Assembly (NCBI RefSeq): GCF_022836935.1
Contig: NZ_CP083239.1
Span: 992,001 to 1,056,000, forward strand
Length of the DNA stretch: 64,000 bases
Reading direction: 5' to 3'
DNA from: Ancylobacter polymorphus
Lineage (GTDB): Bacteria; Pseudomonadota; Alphaproteobacteria; Rhizobiales; Xanthobacteraceae
Positions 28,343 to 40,390 of the stretch are shown in pieces (position 1 is the stretch's first letter; the number at the start of each line of letters is the position of its first letter). The position numbers were made by a program, and so were the translations under genes. The notes under the pieces were generated by a model. That model had not been told where the DNA came from. It did not search any database and saw only the letters and a program-made list of their open reading frames with translations.

Positions 28343-28651
28343 ATGAGCGGGACGGGCCAACGCGGCGCGCATGCGGGACATTTCGGCAAGACCGCCCTGC
28401 TTCTCGCGGGGGCGATGCTCCTCGCCAGTCTGCCGGCGGCCGCGCAAACAGCCGCGCCCGGCACCAAGCCGGCGACGCCGGACCCGAAGAGCGACCCGCT
28501 CTGCGCTTCCTATGGCGCCGGCTTCGTCCGGCTGGCCGGCTCCTCCACCTGCGTGAAGATCAGCGGCAGCGTGCAGGGCGATTTCTACGCCACCGATGTG
28601 AACAGTGCTGGCCGGGTCGACGCGCTGACGCCGGGGCTGAAGAGCAAATAG
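28343..28651 (+). CDS. Small secreted protein with an isolated porin N-terminal signature
   Basis: A 102-residue protein. Residues 1 to about 36 form a signal peptide (KTALLLAGAMLLASLPAAAQ). A short Pro/Ala linker follows, then CASYGAGFVRLAGSSTCVK and ISGSVQGDFYATDV, which resemble the start of Hyphomicrobiales outer-membrane porins (C-x-x-YG-x-GF ... G-(S/T)-x-TC-(I/V)-KI-G). The porin barrel then simply stops, after about 25 more residues. It is either a degraded porin or a deliberate small periplasmic/outer-membrane protein. It converges on dapE with 25 bases between. Confidence 0.65.
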   Translation: MSGTGQRGAHAGHFGKTALLLAGAMLLASLPAAAQTAAPGTKPATPDPKSDPLCASYGAGFVRLAGSSTCVKISGSVQGDFYATDVNSAGRVDALTPGLKSK

Positions 28652-28676
28652 GCGGCACGGCCGAAGCCTACGCCGC

Positions 28677-29885
28677 TCAGCGCCCGCGTGCGGCGAAGTA
28701 CCGGGCGATCACCTCCGCGAAGACACGGGTGAGCGCCGCCACCTCCTCGACCGGCGTCGCCTCATCCACCGCGTGCATCGAGGTGCCGACCAGACCGAAT
28801 TCGATCACCGGGCAGAAATCCTTGATGAAGCGCGCGTCCGAGGTGCCGCCTGTCGTCGAGAGTTCCGGCCGCCGTCCCGTCGTCTGCGCGATCGCCGCCA
28901 CCACGAGATCGACGAATTCGCCCGGCGCGGTGAGGAAACTGTCGGACGAGCGCGGCTCGAAGGCGAGGGCGTAGCGCAGCTCATTGCCGGCAGCGGCGCT
29001 CAGCCGGCGGCCGATCTCGGCGGCCAGGGTTTCCGGCGTCCACAAATCGTTGAAGCGGATGTTGAAGCGGGCCCGCGCCTCGGCGGGAATGACGTTGAAG
29101 GCGGGATTGCCTACATCGACCGAGACGATTTCCAGGTTCGAGGCCTGAAAATGCGCGTTGCCGCCGTCGAGCGGCTCGGCCTTCAGCGCGGCGAGCAGCG
29201 TCACCATGCCGGGGATCGGATTCTCCGCGAGATGGGGGTAGCCGACATGGCCCTGCTTGCCCAGCACGGTGAGCGTGGCGGAAAGCGAGCCGCGCCGGCC
29301 GATCTTCACCATGTCGCCGAGTTCCACCCGCGAGGTCGGCTCACCGAGCACGCAATGGTCGATGCGCTCGTCGCGGTCGGCCAGCCAGCGCAGCAGCTTC
29401 TCCGTGCCGTTGATCGCCGGGCCTTCCTCGTCGCCGGTGAGGAGGAAGGAGAGCGAGCCCGGCAGCTCCGCGTGGTTGGGGTCATGGCCATGGGCACCGG
29501 CGAAATCGAGCCCGGCGGCGATGAAGGCGGCCACGCCCCCCTTCATGTCGACGGCGCCGCGCCCAAAGATGACGCCCTCATGGATCGCGCCCTCGAAGGG
29601 CGGAAAGCGCCACTGCGCCGCATCGCCGGGGGGCACCACATCGGTATGGCCGGCAAAGCAGAGATTGGGACCGCGCGTGCCGAAGCGGGCGTAGAGATTC
29701 TCCACATCCGGCGTGTCCGGGCTGGTCAGCGTCACCCGGTGGGTGGCAAAGCCGGCATTGGAGAGCAGCGCGTCGAGATAGGCGAGCGCCCCGCCTTCCG
29801 CCGGGGTCACCGAAGGGCAGCGGATCAGCGTGCGCAGGATGTCGATCGGATCGGCGGGCGGCTGGGAGGGTGCGGTGGTCGTCAT
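28677..29885 (-). CDS. dapE: Succinyl-diaminopimelate desuccinylase
   Basis: A 402-residue M20 metallopeptidase-fold enzyme of the lysine/meso-DAP pathway. Metal-site segments [40 protein letters not shown] and the final GTSMHAVDE are visible; [11 protein letters not shown] is typical of DapE. Start ATG 29885 has GAGAGGAA a few bases upstream. It follows dapD on the same strand; the 149-base gap contains a palindromic repeat. Both products feed peptidoglycan and lysine. Confidence 0.95.
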   Translation of the reverse strand: MTTTAPSQPPADPIDILRTLIRCPSVTPAEGGALAYLDALLSNAGFATHRVTLTSPDTPDVENLYARFGTRGPNLCFAGHTDVVPPGDAAQWRFPPFEGAIHEGVIFGRGAVDMKGGVAAFIAAGLDFAGAHGHDPNHAELPGSLSFLLTGDEEGPAINGTEKLLRWLADRDERIDHCVLGEPTSRVELGDMVKIGRRGSLSATLTVLGKQGHVGYPHLAENPIPGMVTLLAALKAEPLDGGNAHFQASNLEIVSVDVGNPAFNVIPAEARARFNIRFNDLWTPETLAAEIGRRLSAAAGNELRYALAFEPRSSDSFLTAPGEFVDLVVAAIAQTTGRRPELSTTGGTSDARFIKDFCPVIEFGLVGTSMHAVDEATPVEEVAALTRVFAEVIARYFAARGR

Positions 29886-29900
29886 GCATGTTCCTCTCAT

Positions 29901-30006
29901 CGTCATCCCGGACGGCCACAGGCCGATCCGGGATCGCCATACCGACGGCATGCCCCGGCTGCCGCGCGCGATCCCACCTCTTCGCTACGCTTCGGCCGGG
30001 ATGACG
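29901..30006. repeat. Palindromic intergenic repeat, family A copy 1
   Basis: A 106-base element with inverted ends CGTCATCCCGG (29901-29911) and CCGGGATGACG (29996-30006). Its first 36 bases match the copy at 40249-40338 at all but one position, while the middle differs. It lies between dapD and dapE on the dap transcript, so it could fold as a long hairpin in that mRNA. Confidence 0.75.
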
Positions 30007-30034
30007 GTCAAGCGGAAGCGCGAGGAACCCCCGC

Positions 30035-30877
30035 TCAGTCGCGCAGCAGGTCGTTGATCGAGGTCTTGGAGCGGGTCTGTTCGTCCACGCGCTTGACGAT
30101 GACTGCGCAATAGAGCGAAGGGCCCGGCTGGCCATTGGGGAGCGGCTTGCCGGGCAGCGCGCCGGGCACCACGACGGAATAGGCCGGCACCTCGCCGACG
30201 AAGATTTCGCCGGTGGCCCGGTCGACGATCTTGGTGGTGGCGGAGATGAACACGCCCATGGACAGCACCGAACCGCGGCGGACGATCACACCTTCCACCA
30301 CTTCCGAACGGGCACCGATGAAGCAGTCATCCTCGATGATGACCGGGCCGGCCTGCAGCGGCTCCAGCACGCCGCCAATGCCGACGCCGCCGGAGAGATG
30401 CACATTCTTGCCGATCTGCGCGCAGGAGCCGACGGTGGCCCAGGTATCGACCATCGAGCCGGAATCGACGCGGGCGCCGAGATTCACGAAGGACGGCATC
30501 AGCACCACATTCGGCGCGATGAAGGCGGAGCGGCGGACGATGGCGCCCGGCACGGCGCGGAAGCCCGCGGCGCGGAACTCGCCCTCGCCCCAACCCTCGA
30601 ACTTGGAGGGCACCTTGTCCCACCAATGCGCGCCGCCGGGGGCGCCGGGAATGGCGGTCATGTCATTGAGGCGGAAGGAGAGCAGCACCGCCTTCTTGAG
30701 CCACTGATTGACCGTCCAGTTGCCGTCCGCGCCCGGCTCGGCGACGCGCGCCTTACCGGCATCGAGCAGCGCCAGCGCCTCGTTCACCGCGTGGCGGATC
30801 TCGCCGCCGGTCTCGAAATTGACCTCCGCCCGGTTGTCAAAGGCGGTTTCGATGATGCTCTGAAGCTGGCTCGACAT
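30035..30877 (-). CDS. dapD: Tetrahydrodipicolinate N-succinyltransferase
   Basis: A 280-residue left-handed beta-helix acyltransferase that succinylates tetrahydrodipicolinate. [43 protein letters not shown] and [17 protein letters not shown] are the hexapeptide-repeat core. The N-terminus [20 protein letters not shown] is standard. Upstream of dapE in the same direction; upstream again is a HAD phosphatase gene 65 bases away. Confidence 0.96.
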   Translation of the reverse strand: MSSQLQSIIETAFDNRAEVNFETGGEIRHAVNEALALLDAGKARVAEPGADGNWTVNQWLKKAVLLSFRLNDMTAIPGAPGGAHWWDKVPSKFEGWGEGEFRAAGFRAVPGAIVRRSAFIAPNVVLMPSFVNLGARVDSGSMVDTWATVGSCAQIGKNVHLSGGVGIGGVLEPLQAGPVIIEDDCFIGARSEVVEGVIVRRGSVLSMGVFISATTKIVDRATGEIFVGEVPAYSVVVPGALPGKPLPNGQPGPSLYCAVIVKRVDEQTRSKTSINDLLRD

Positions 30878-30942
30878 GTCATTCTCCGCTGTTCGCGGGT
30901 CTTGTCCGGTCGCGCGGCGCTTCTGTCAACGGCCGAGTCGCC

Positions 30943-31674
30943 TCAGGCGCTTCGCAGGCCGTTCAGGAACGCGGTCAGGTCGTCGGTCACCACGTCGATA
31001 TGGTCGCCATCGCGGCCCTCATGTTCCCACGCCTCGCGGTCGGCGGGGTTCACGGCAAGGCCCGGCGGCACCACCAGCACGGTGCGCATGCCGAGCTGCG
31101 CCGGCACTTCCAGGTTCCGCGCGAGGTCCTCGAACATGGCGGCGCGGGCGGGGTCCACGTCGAAGCGGGCGAGGAAGCCGCGATAGGCGATCTCGTGCGG
31201 CTTGGGGTGGAATTCCGAGGAGACGATGTCGTGCACATCGGCGAAATGCTCGGAAATGCCGAGCTTGGCCAGAATCTGCTCGGCATGGCCGCGCGAACCG
31301 TTGGTGTAGACCAGCTTGCGCCCCGGCAATGCGCCGAGCGCCTCCCCGAGCGCGGGGGCGGCCTCCAGGCTGGTCAGATCAATGGCGTGGACATGGGCGA
31401 GGAAGGCATCCGGGTCCATCGCGTGCTCGATCATCAAGCCACGCAGCGAGGTGCCGTATTTCCGGTAATAGCCCTTCTGCAGCGCGAAGGCCTCGTCCAG
31501 CGTCAGGCCGAGGAAATTGGCGATATAGGCGCGCATCTTCATGTCGATCTGCCGCCACAGGTCGAGCCCGGGCGGATAGAGCGTGTTGTCGAGATCGAAC
31601 ACCCAGGTGTCGACATGGGAGAAGTCGACAGGGGCGGCGGTGAGCGCGGAGGGGGGCGACAGGGAAGCGGACAT
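30943..31674 (-). CDS. HAD-family pyrimidine 5'-nucleotidase-like phosphatase
   Basis: A 243-residue haloacid-dehalogenase phosphatase. Motif I is FDLDNTLYP (nucleophile Asp), motif II YTNGSRGHAE, motif III the Lys in SSEFHPKPH, motif IV MFEDLARNL. This resembles the SDT1/YjjG-like pyrimidine 5'-nucleotidase group found beside dapD in many Hyphomicrobiales. Substrate range is inferred from the family. It starts at ATG 31674 and is followed 65 bases later by dapD. Confidence 0.88.
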   Translation of the reverse strand: MSASLSPPSALTAAPVDFSHVDTWVFDLDNTLYPPGLDLWRQIDMKMRAYIANFLGLTLDEAFALQKGYYRKYGTSLRGLMIEHAMDPDAFLAHVHAIDLTSLEAAPALGEALGALPGRKLVYTNGSRGHAEQILAKLGISEHFADVHDIVSSEFHPKPHEIAYRGFLARFDVDPARAAMFEDLARNLEVPAQLGMRTVLVVPPGLAVNPADREAWEHEGRDGDHIDVVTDDLTAFLNGLRSA

Positions 31675-31754
31675 GCGGCTGTTCTAGCCGAAACGGTTCC
31701 GGCCGTCATGCCCGTGCCGGCAGCGTGGGATGATGGACGCCCCCGGGGAGAAGC

Positions 31755-31775
31755 GGGGCGGCAGCGCGCCGCCCC
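31755..31775 (-). terminator. Hairpin after ppdK
   Basis: A perfect 8-bp stem (31755-31762 with 31768-31775) with a 5-base loop, 7 bases after the ppdK stop. The trailing sequence in the transcription direction is GCTTCTCCCC, only weakly T-rich, so termination strength is uncertain. Confidence 0.45.
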
Positions 31776-31782
31776 GATCCAT

Positions 31783-34461
<2,679 letters not shown>

Positions 34462-34514
34462 TTCGGATGCCCTGTTGGGTGGGGCCACAAAGGCGCCCGA
34501 CGCCGTGATGGAAA

Positions 34515-34535
34515 TTCAGCCCTGGCTGAAATATA
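34515..34535 (-). promoter_or_regulatory. Probable ppdK -10 box with an adjacent palindrome
   Basis: On the minus strand TATATT (34535-34530) would serve as -10, and directly after it comes the palindrome TTCAGCC-2 bases-GGCTGAA (34515-34530), 54-69 bases before the ppdK start. The palindrome would cover the transcription start, the classic place for a repressor. No good -35 is visible. Confidence 0.4.
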
Positions 34536-34754
34536 CGCAACGCCAACGGGTTGAGACTGGCCCCGCAAAAGGTCCCGCGCCTTTTCCCACAAATGGTCTA
34601 GCGTCTTGAGGTCTTCCCTTCAATCCATCATTCGCAGTTGCGTCATGAACTTTGTGCCATGCGCCAAAGGTGGGGCGCGCGGGCGATTGCGGGGCGGCTG
34701 CGGTTCAGGCACGCTCCGCGCGCCGGCAACCCCCAAGCCCCGAGGGCGACTTCC

Positions 34755-35153
34755 ATGAATACGACATTGACGCGACTGGCCCCGCACATTCTCAGCCTGC
34801 TGCGCATCATGGCGGCGCTACTGCTGCTCCAGCACGGCACCACCAAGGTGCTCGGCTTTCCCGCCACGCAGATGAGCGGCATCAGCCTCACCTCCATGCC
34901 CGGCATTGCCGGCATCATCGAGCTGGTCGGCGGCGCGCTGCTGCTGATCGGGCTGTTCTCGCGCCCGGTCGCCTTCATCCTCTCGGGCATGACGGCGGTG
35001 GCCTATTTCCTCGTCCACGCGCCGAAGGACTTCTATCCCATCCTCAATGGCGGCGAACTGGCGGCGCTGTACTGCTTCGTGTTCTTCTACCTCACCTTCG
35101 CCGGCCCTGGCCCGTGGAGCGTCGACGCGCTGCGCGGCGGCGAGCGGGGCTGA
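34755..35153 (+). CDS. DoxX-family membrane protein
   Basis: A 132-residue protein with four helices. LLRIMAALLLLQHGTTKVLGFP is the DoxX opening, followed by GIAGIIELVGGALLLIGLFSRPVAFILSGMTAVAYFLVHAP and LYCFVFFYLTFAGPGPWSVD. DoxX-like proteins are linked to redox stress or quinone chemistry in other bacteria, but this one has no assigned role. ATG 34755; the frame is open to 34638. It is divergent from ppdK. Confidence 0.88.
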   Translation: MNTTLTRLAPHILSLLRIMAALLLLQHGTTKVLGFPATQMSGISLTSMPGIAGIIELVGGALLLIGLFSRPVAFILSGMTAVAYFLVHAPKDFYPILNGGELAALYCFVFFYLTFAGPGPWSVDALRGGERG

Positions 35154-35163
35154 AAGCCCGTCA

Positions 35164-35189
35164 GCCCTGCCCGGCGGTCCGGGCAGGGC
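35164..35189. terminator. Convergent hairpin between the DoxX and DUF3096 genes
   Basis: A perfect 11-bp stem (35164-35174 with 35179-35189) and a 4-base loop, between two convergent genes. No T-run on either side, so it may work with Rho or as a 3'-end protector. Confidence 0.5.
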
Positions 35190-35226
35190 CTCACGCGTTC
35201 ACGGGCTGAGGTTCAACAGCTGAGGC

Positions 35227-35403
35227 TCACAGGCCGAGGCGCTGGCCGATATTGTCGACCCCGCCGGGGCCGAGCAGGCCGACAATGCCGATGAAGATGA
35301 GATAGATCGCGACGATGAAGTTAAGCAGGCGCGGCATCACGAGGATGAGGATGCCGGCGATGAGCGCGACGATCGGCTGGATGGCGACGATATTGATGTC
35401 CAT
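35227..35403 (-). CDS. DUF3096 small membrane protein
   Basis: A 58-residue hydrophobic protein with two helices: IVAIQPIVALIAGILILVMP and LNFIVAIYLIFIGIVGLLGP. This is the DUF3096 pattern. ATG 35403 has GGAG about 6 bases upstream. Function unknown. It stands alone, convergent with the DoxX gene. Confidence 0.82.
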   Translation of the reverse strand: MDINIVAIQPIVALIAGILILVMPRLLNFIVAIYLIFIGIVGLLGPGGVDNIGQRLGL

Positions 35404-35517
35404 GGAACGCTCCGCTGGGTGGTAGCGACATAAGCCGCGCCCCGGCAGGATGGTTCCGCCGTTGGGTGTGCGCAAGCGGGGAAGAACCCAGAGGCCCCTG
35501 CGCTGCCGCGCATCACA

Positions 35518-35639
35518 CCGTCATCCTGAGGTGCGCGCGCAGCGCGCTTTGAGGGATGGTGCGCGGCGGCCCCACAGAGATGTCTTCGCGCCTGCGTGCT
35601 TCGAGGCCGCCCGTGCCGGGCGGCACCTCAGCATGACGG
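35518..35639. repeat. Palindromic intergenic repeat, family B
   Basis: A 122-base element with ends CCGTCATCCTGAGGTGC (35518-35534) and GCACCTCAGCATGACGG (35623-35639), nearly perfect inverted repeats (one mismatch). It sits in the 263-base gap between the DUF3096 gene and the end of glyS. The CCGTCATCCTGAGGTGC type of end is familiar from intergenic repeats of Hyphomicrobiales genomes. Confidence 0.7.
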
Positions 35640-35666
35640 GCGGCCTCGAAGCGAGAGGCCGCCCCG

Positions 35667-37772
35667 CTACCCCTCGATGCGCTCGAAATCGGCGATGGAG
35701 CGGGTGGCGGCGCGGATGTCGGCGAGCAGGCGCAGGCGGTTGACCCGCAGCGCCGGGTCTTCCGCATTCACCGTCACCTTCTCGAAGAAGGCGTCCACCG
35801 GCGCCCGCAACTGCGCGATCAGCGCCATGGCGGCCTCGAAATCCTCCCGCGCCAGCGCCTGTTCGATCTGTGGGCCGAGCGCGGCGATGGAATCGGCCAG
35901 CGCCCGCTCCTCCGGCTCGTGCAGCAGCACCACATCGACGCCGCCCTCGTAAGCGACGCCGTCCTTCTTTTCCTCGATGCGCAGGATATTCGCCGCGCGC
36001 TTGGTGCCGGCGAGCAGGTTCTTGCCGTCCTCGGTGGCGAGGAACCGCCCCAGCGCCTCGACCCGCTTCACCACGAGCAGGAGCTCGTCCTGGAGTCCCT
36101 GCTTCCCTGTCGCGCCTTCGGCGCTCCCCGCCTCTTGGCCAAGCGCAAAAACGGCATCGACGAGATCGTGGCGTGCGCCGGCCTCGCGCAGATGGACCTT
36201 CAGGCGGTCAGCGAAGAAGGAAAGGAGGTCGGGCTCAGCGAAGTCGCCAAGCTTCAGCGTAAGCCCGTTCTCCAGCACGATCCGCACCACGCCCAGCGCC
36301 GCCCGGCGCAGCGCGTAGGGATCCTTGGAGCCCGTCGGCTTCTCGTCGATGGCCCAGAAGCCGGTGAGCGTGTCGAGCTTGTCGGCCAACGCCACGGCAA
36401 CGGACACCGGCGCGGTCGGCACCCGATCGGTCGGGCCCTGCGGCTTGTAGTGCTCTTCCGCGGCCGCCGCGATGTCTTCGGGCAGGCCTTCCAGCCGGGC
36501 GTAATAGCGGCCCATCAACCCCTGCACTTCGGGGAATTCGCCGACCACTTCGGTGCGCAGGTCGCTCTTGGCGTAGAGCGCGGCCTGTTCCGCCAGCTCC
36601 GGGTCGGCGCCGACCACAGGGGCGAGCTTCCGCGCAAGACGAGCGATGCGGCGGATGCGCTCCAGCTGCGAGCCGAGCTTCTCGTGGAAGGTGACGTTGC
36701 CGAATTTCGCCAGCCGGTCTTCCAGCGGCACCGTCGCGTTGGTCTTCTTGTCGGTCTCCCAGAAGAACTTGGCGTCCGACAGCCGGGCGCGGATGACGCG
36801 CTCATTGCCGGCGATGATCGCTGCGCCGCCATCGTTGGCGGCAAGGTTCGACACCAGCACGAACTTGTTGGCGAGGCGCCCGGTGGCGGGGTCCTTCAAC
36901 ACGAAGCACTTCTGGTTGGCGCGGATGGTGGCGCGCACCACCTCGTCCGGCACGTCGAGAAAGGCCGGGTCGAACGACCCCATCAGCACGACGGGCCATT
37001 CCACCAGGCCGGAAATCTCGTCCAGCAGGCCGGCATCCTCCACCAGTTCCAGCCCCTGCGCGAGGGCGAGGTCCTTGGCGTCGTTGAGGATGATGTCCTT
37101 GCGCCGCTCGCGGTCCACAACCACGAAGGCGGCCTCCAGCTTGGCCATCCAGTCTTCCAGCCGGCGCACGCGGATCGTGCCCTCGGAGAGGAAGCGGTGG
37201 CCGCGCGTGGTGTCGCCCGAGCGAAGGCCGTCGATCTCGAAGGCGACGATCTCCGGCTCCTCGGTCTCGGGGCCGAAGGTGCACAGGATGGATTGCAGCG
37301 GCCGCACCCAGCGCAGCGCGTTCGGGCTGGTCGAGCCCTTGCCCCAGCGCATCGACTTCGGCCAGGGGAAGGCGCGGATGACGGCGGGCACAATCTCGGC
37401 CACCACGTCCGGCGTCGGCCGGCCATGTTTGTGAAGGCGGGCGACGTAGAACTCGCCCTTCTTCGGGTCGCTCTCGATGCTGGCCTGCTCGATGGAGGCG
37501 AGCCCGGCGGCTTTCAGGAAGCCGTCAATGGCGCCCTGCGGCGCGCCGACGCGCGGGCCCTTGCGCTCCTCATGCGTATCGGGCTGCTGCGCGGGCAGGC
37601 CGTGCACGGCCAGCGCCAGCCGGCGCGGGGTGACGAAGGCCTTGGCGCCCTCATAGACGAGGCCGCGCTCGACCAGCGCATCGGTGACGAGCTTGCGCAG
37701 GTTCTCCGCCGCGCCGGCCTGCATGCGGGCGGGGATTTCTTCGCAGAACAGTTCGAGCAGGAGATCGGGCAT
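35667..37772 (-). CDS. glyS: Glycyl-tRNA synthetase beta subunit
   Basis: A 701-residue beta chain of the alpha2-beta2 enzyme. It starts [18 protein letters not shown], the family signature; contains [41 protein letters not shown] and [15 protein letters not shown]; and ends in the DALR-like anticodon-binding domain. It charges tRNA-Gly together with GlyQ, which lies upstream but is separated by a transporter gene. Confidence 0.97.
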   Translation of the reverse strand: MPDLLLELFCEEIPARMQAGAAENLRKLVTDALVERGLVYEGAKAFVTPRRLALAVHGLPAQQPDTHEERKGPRVGAPQGAIDGFLKAAGLASIEQASIESDPKKGEFYVARLHKHGRPTPDVVAEIVPAVIRAFPWPKSMRWGKGSTSPNALRWVRPLQSILCTFGPETEEPEIVAFEIDGLRSGDTTRGHRFLSEGTIRVRRLEDWMAKLEAAFVVVDRERRKDIILNDAKDLALAQGLELVEDAGLLDEISGLVEWPVVLMGSFDPAFLDVPDEVVRATIRANQKCFVLKDPATGRLANKFVLVSNLAANDGGAAIIAGNERVIRARLSDAKFFWETDKKTNATVPLEDRLAKFGNVTFHEKLGSQLERIRRIARLARKLAPVVGADPELAEQAALYAKSDLRTEVVGEFPEVQGLMGRYYARLEGLPEDIAAAAEEHYKPQGPTDRVPTAPVSVAVALADKLDTLTGFWAIDEKPTGSKDPYALRRAALGVVRIVLENGLTLKLGDFAEPDLLSFFADRLKVHLREAGARHDLVDAVFALGQEAGSAEGATGKQGLQDELLLVVKRVEALGRFLATEDGKNLLAGTKRAANILRIEEKKDGVAYEGGVDVVLLHEPEERALADSIAALGPQIEQALAREDFEAAMALIAQLRAPVDAFFEKVTVNAEDPALRVNRLRLLADIRAATRSIADFERIEG

Positions 37773-37879
37773 GGCGCTGCGTCACGTCGGCTGGCGGGCG
37801 GCGCCGTGCGGCGCGCGCCGTTGCGGGAAGGTCGGCCGACGCCCTAGCACGTCGCGCCCGGCGAGGGGAGGCGTCTCGT

Positions 37880-39184
37880 TCAGGAAAGCGCCCGGCCGCG
37901 GGTTTCCCGCATCGTCAGCGCGGCGACGAGCGACACCGCCGCCACCGCGATGAGATAGACGGCCGGGCCCATGTCGAACTGCTCGCGGTTCACCAGATAC
38001 ACCGCCACCATCGGCGCGGTGCCGCCGGCGAGGCCGAGGGCGAGGTTGTAGCTCAGCGACAGCGCGCTGCACCGCGTCGCCGGGCGGAACATCTCCACCA
38101 GCACGCAGGGCATCGGCCCGGCATAGGCGGCGACGAGCACGGCGAAGCCGAGCTGTCCCGCCAGCGCCGCGCCGGCATCGCCGGAATCGAGCAGGCGGAA
38201 CAGCGGCCAGGACAACAGGATGAGCCCGATCAACCCGCCGCACACCACCGGCTTGCGCCCGATGCGGTCGGACAGAGCGGCGAAAACCGGCGCCAGCCCC
38301 AGCACGGCGATCATGCTGATGGTGTTGATCTGCAGCGAGACGCGCTCCGTGAGCCCGTCCACCTGCTGCATATAGGTCGTGAGGTAGACGAACAGCATGT
38401 AGAAGCCGACGCCCAAGGTGAGGTTGAGCACCGCCGCGCGGATCATCTCCCGCCCGTCCGAGCGCATGGCCTCGATCAGCGGCAGCCGGCCGGGCCGGTG
38501 CGCCCGCGCCGGCGGCTCGTTCCCATGCGCGGACGAGCCGCGCAGATAGAGCGTGAAACCGCCGAGCAGGATGCCGAGCAGGAAGGGGATGCGCCAGCCC
38601 CAGGCGACGAGGTCGTCCGTGCTCATCAATGTCGCGGTGGCCGCGCCCACCATGGAGCCGAGCAGCGTGCCGCCGGAGGCGCCGCAGCCGGCGAAGGAGG
38701 CGATGAGGCCGCGCCGGCGCAGGGCCGCGTTCTCGGCGAGGAAGATGGCGGAAGTGGTGTATTCGCCGCCGATGGAGAGCCCCTGCAGCAGCCGCAGCGC
38801 CAGGAGCAGCAGCGGCGCCGCCGCACCGATGGCGGCATAGGTCGGCAACAGGCCGATGGCGACGGTGGAGACCGTCATCATCGCGGCGGAAATGAGCAGC
38901 GCGTGGCGCCGTCCATAGCGGTCGCCAATATGGCCAAACACCACCCCGCCCACGGGCCGCATGACGAAGGAGGCGGCAAACACGCCAAAGGCGGCGATCA
39001 GCCCGACAAAGGCGTCGCTGTCGGGGAAGAAATTCTTGGCGAAGATGGCGGCGAGAAAGCCATAGGCGGCGAAATCATACCATTCCAGCGCATTGCCGAG
39101 CGCGCCGGCCAGCAGCGCGCGCCGCCCGGCCGGTACGTCAGCCGGAAGGCGGCCTCCGGGCAACGCGACATCGAGGCTGGACAT
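37880..39184 (-). CDS. MFS transporter of the metabolite:H+ symporter (ProP-like) group
   Basis: A 434-residue twelve-helix carrier. GNALEWYDFAAYGFLA, FVMRPVGGVVFGHIGDRYGRRHALL and LRLLQGLSIGGEYTTSAIFLAE are signatures of the MHS group that takes up proline, betaine, citrate or other organic acids. The substrate here is unknown. It lies between glyQ (33 bases upstream) and glyS (107 bases downstream), all on one strand. Confidence 0.88.
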   Translation of the reverse strand: MSSLDVALPGGRLPADVPAGRRALLAGALGNALEWYDFAAYGFLAAIFAKNFFPDSDAFVGLIAAFGVFAASFVMRPVGGVVFGHIGDRYGRRHALLISAAMMTVSTVAIGLLPTYAAIGAAAPLLLLALRLLQGLSIGGEYTTSAIFLAENAALRRRGLIASFAGCGASGGTLLGSMVGAATATLMSTDDLVAWGWRIPFLLGILLGGFTLYLRGSSAHGNEPPARAHRPGRLPLIEAMRSDGREMIRAAVLNLTLGVGFYMLFVYLTTYMQQVDGLTERVSLQINTISMIAVLGLAPVFAALSDRIGRKPVVCGGLIGLILLSWPLFRLLDSGDAGAALAGQLGFAVLVAAYAGPMPCVLVEMFRPATRCSALSLSYNLALGLAGGTAPMVAVYLVNREQFDMGPAVYLIAVAAVSLVAALTMRETRGRALS

Positions 39185-39217
39185 GGTCGCGCTCCGCGCC
39201 GGTGTTGGGAGAGGCGG

Positions 39218-40162
39218 TCAGCCCGCCGGTGTGCCGCCCGCCGCCGTCGCCAGCCAGGCCGCCCCGCAGGCTTTCGCCAGTTCGCGCACGCGCAGAATGT
39301 AGCTCTGGCGCTCGGTGACGGAGATCACCCCGCGCGCATCCAGCAGGTTGAACACGTGGCTGGCCTTGATGCACTGGTCATAGGCCGGCTGCGCCATCAG
39401 ATGGCGGGTCTTGCTGCCGTCTTCCCAGCCCGCTTCGAGATATTTCGCCGCCGCGCTCTCGGCCATGCGGAACTGCTCGAACAGCATGTCGGTATCGGCA
39501 TGCTCGAAATTGTGCCGGGAATATTCCTCTTCCGCCTGCAGGAACACGTCGCCATAGGTGACTTTCTCGTCGCCTTCGCGGCCGTTGAAATTGAGGTCGT
39601 AGACGTTCTCGACCCCCTGCACATACATGGCGAGGCGTTCCAGCCCATAGGTCAGCTCGCCCGCCACGGGGGCGCATTCAAAGCCGGCCACCTGCTGGAA
39701 ATAGGTGAACTGCGAGACTTCCATGCCGTCGCACCAGCACTCCCAGCCCAGCCCCCAGGCGCCGAGCGTCGGGCTTTCCCAATCGTCCTCGACAAAACGC
39801 ACATCGTGCAGATTGAGGTCGATGCCGATGGCCGAGAGCGAGGCGAGATAGAGGTCCTGCAGGTCGGTGGGCGAGGGCTTCAGGATCACCTGGTACTGGT
39901 AGTAATGCTGCAGCCGGTTGGGGTTCTTGCCGTAGCGCCCATCCTTGGGCCGGCGCGAGGGCTGCACATAGGCCGCCTTCCACGGCAGCGGGCCCAGCGC
40001 GCGCAGCGTGGTGGCAGGGTGGAAGGTGCCGGCGCCGACTTCCATGTCATAGGGCTGCAGCACGACGCAGCCCTTATCCGCCCAGAAGGCATGGAGCGCG
40101 AGGATGAGCCCCTGGAACGACTTGTCGGGGCGCATATGCGGCGGCAGAGCGGGATCGATCAT
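39218..40162 (-). CDS. glyQ: Glycyl-tRNA synthetase alpha subunit
   Basis: A 314-residue class II synthetase core. [77 protein letters not shown] and [22 protein letters not shown] are unmistakable. It activates glycine; the beta subunit binds the tRNA. The two subunit genes are usually close together, here with an MFS gene between them. Confidence 0.97.
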   Translation of the reverse strand: MIDPALPPHMRPDKSFQGLILALHAFWADKGCVVLQPYDMEVGAGTFHPATTLRALGPLPWKAAYVQPSRRPKDGRYGKNPNRLQHYYQYQVILKPSPTDLQDLYLASLSAIGIDLNLHDVRFVEDDWESPTLGAWGLGWECWCDGMEVSQFTYFQQVAGFECAPVAGELTYGLERLAMYVQGVENVYDLNFNGREGDEKVTYGDVFLQAEEEYSRHNFEHADTDMLFEQFRMAESAAAKYLEAGWEDGSKTRHLMAQPAYDQCIKASHVFNLLDARGVISVTERQSYILRVRELAKACGAAWLATAAGGTPAG

Positions 40163-40248
40163 GGATAAGCCGGCGGTTGGCTGAAAAGGCGGCGCAACCT
40201 AGGCCGGGGAAGGGCGGGGATCAAGGTGGCGATTCCGTTCGGGAGGCA

Positions 40249-40338
40249 CGTCATCCCGGACGGCCGCAGGCCGATCCGGGATCGGGAGCAGCGGAGTGCG
40301 ATCCCGGCTCTCCGGCTCCGCCTCCAGCCGGGATGACG
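40249..40338. repeat. Palindromic intergenic repeat, family A copy 2
   Basis: A 90-base element with ends CGTCATCCCGG (40249-40259) and CCGGGATGACG (40328-40338), the same as the copy at 29901-30006 and sharing its first 36 bases but for one mismatch. It lies in the 228-base gap between the divergent genes glyQ and xseA and so is not read as part of one operon. Confidence 0.75.
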
Positions 40339-40390
40339 TGGAGAGGCCCGCCCCGTTTCCGCCCCGCTCAAAACCCATTATCACTCCCCC

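Noticed and set aside
29901..30006. Palindromic repeats as a possible CRISPR
   Set aside because: Only single, widely separated copies with inverted ends, no spacer array and no cas genes.
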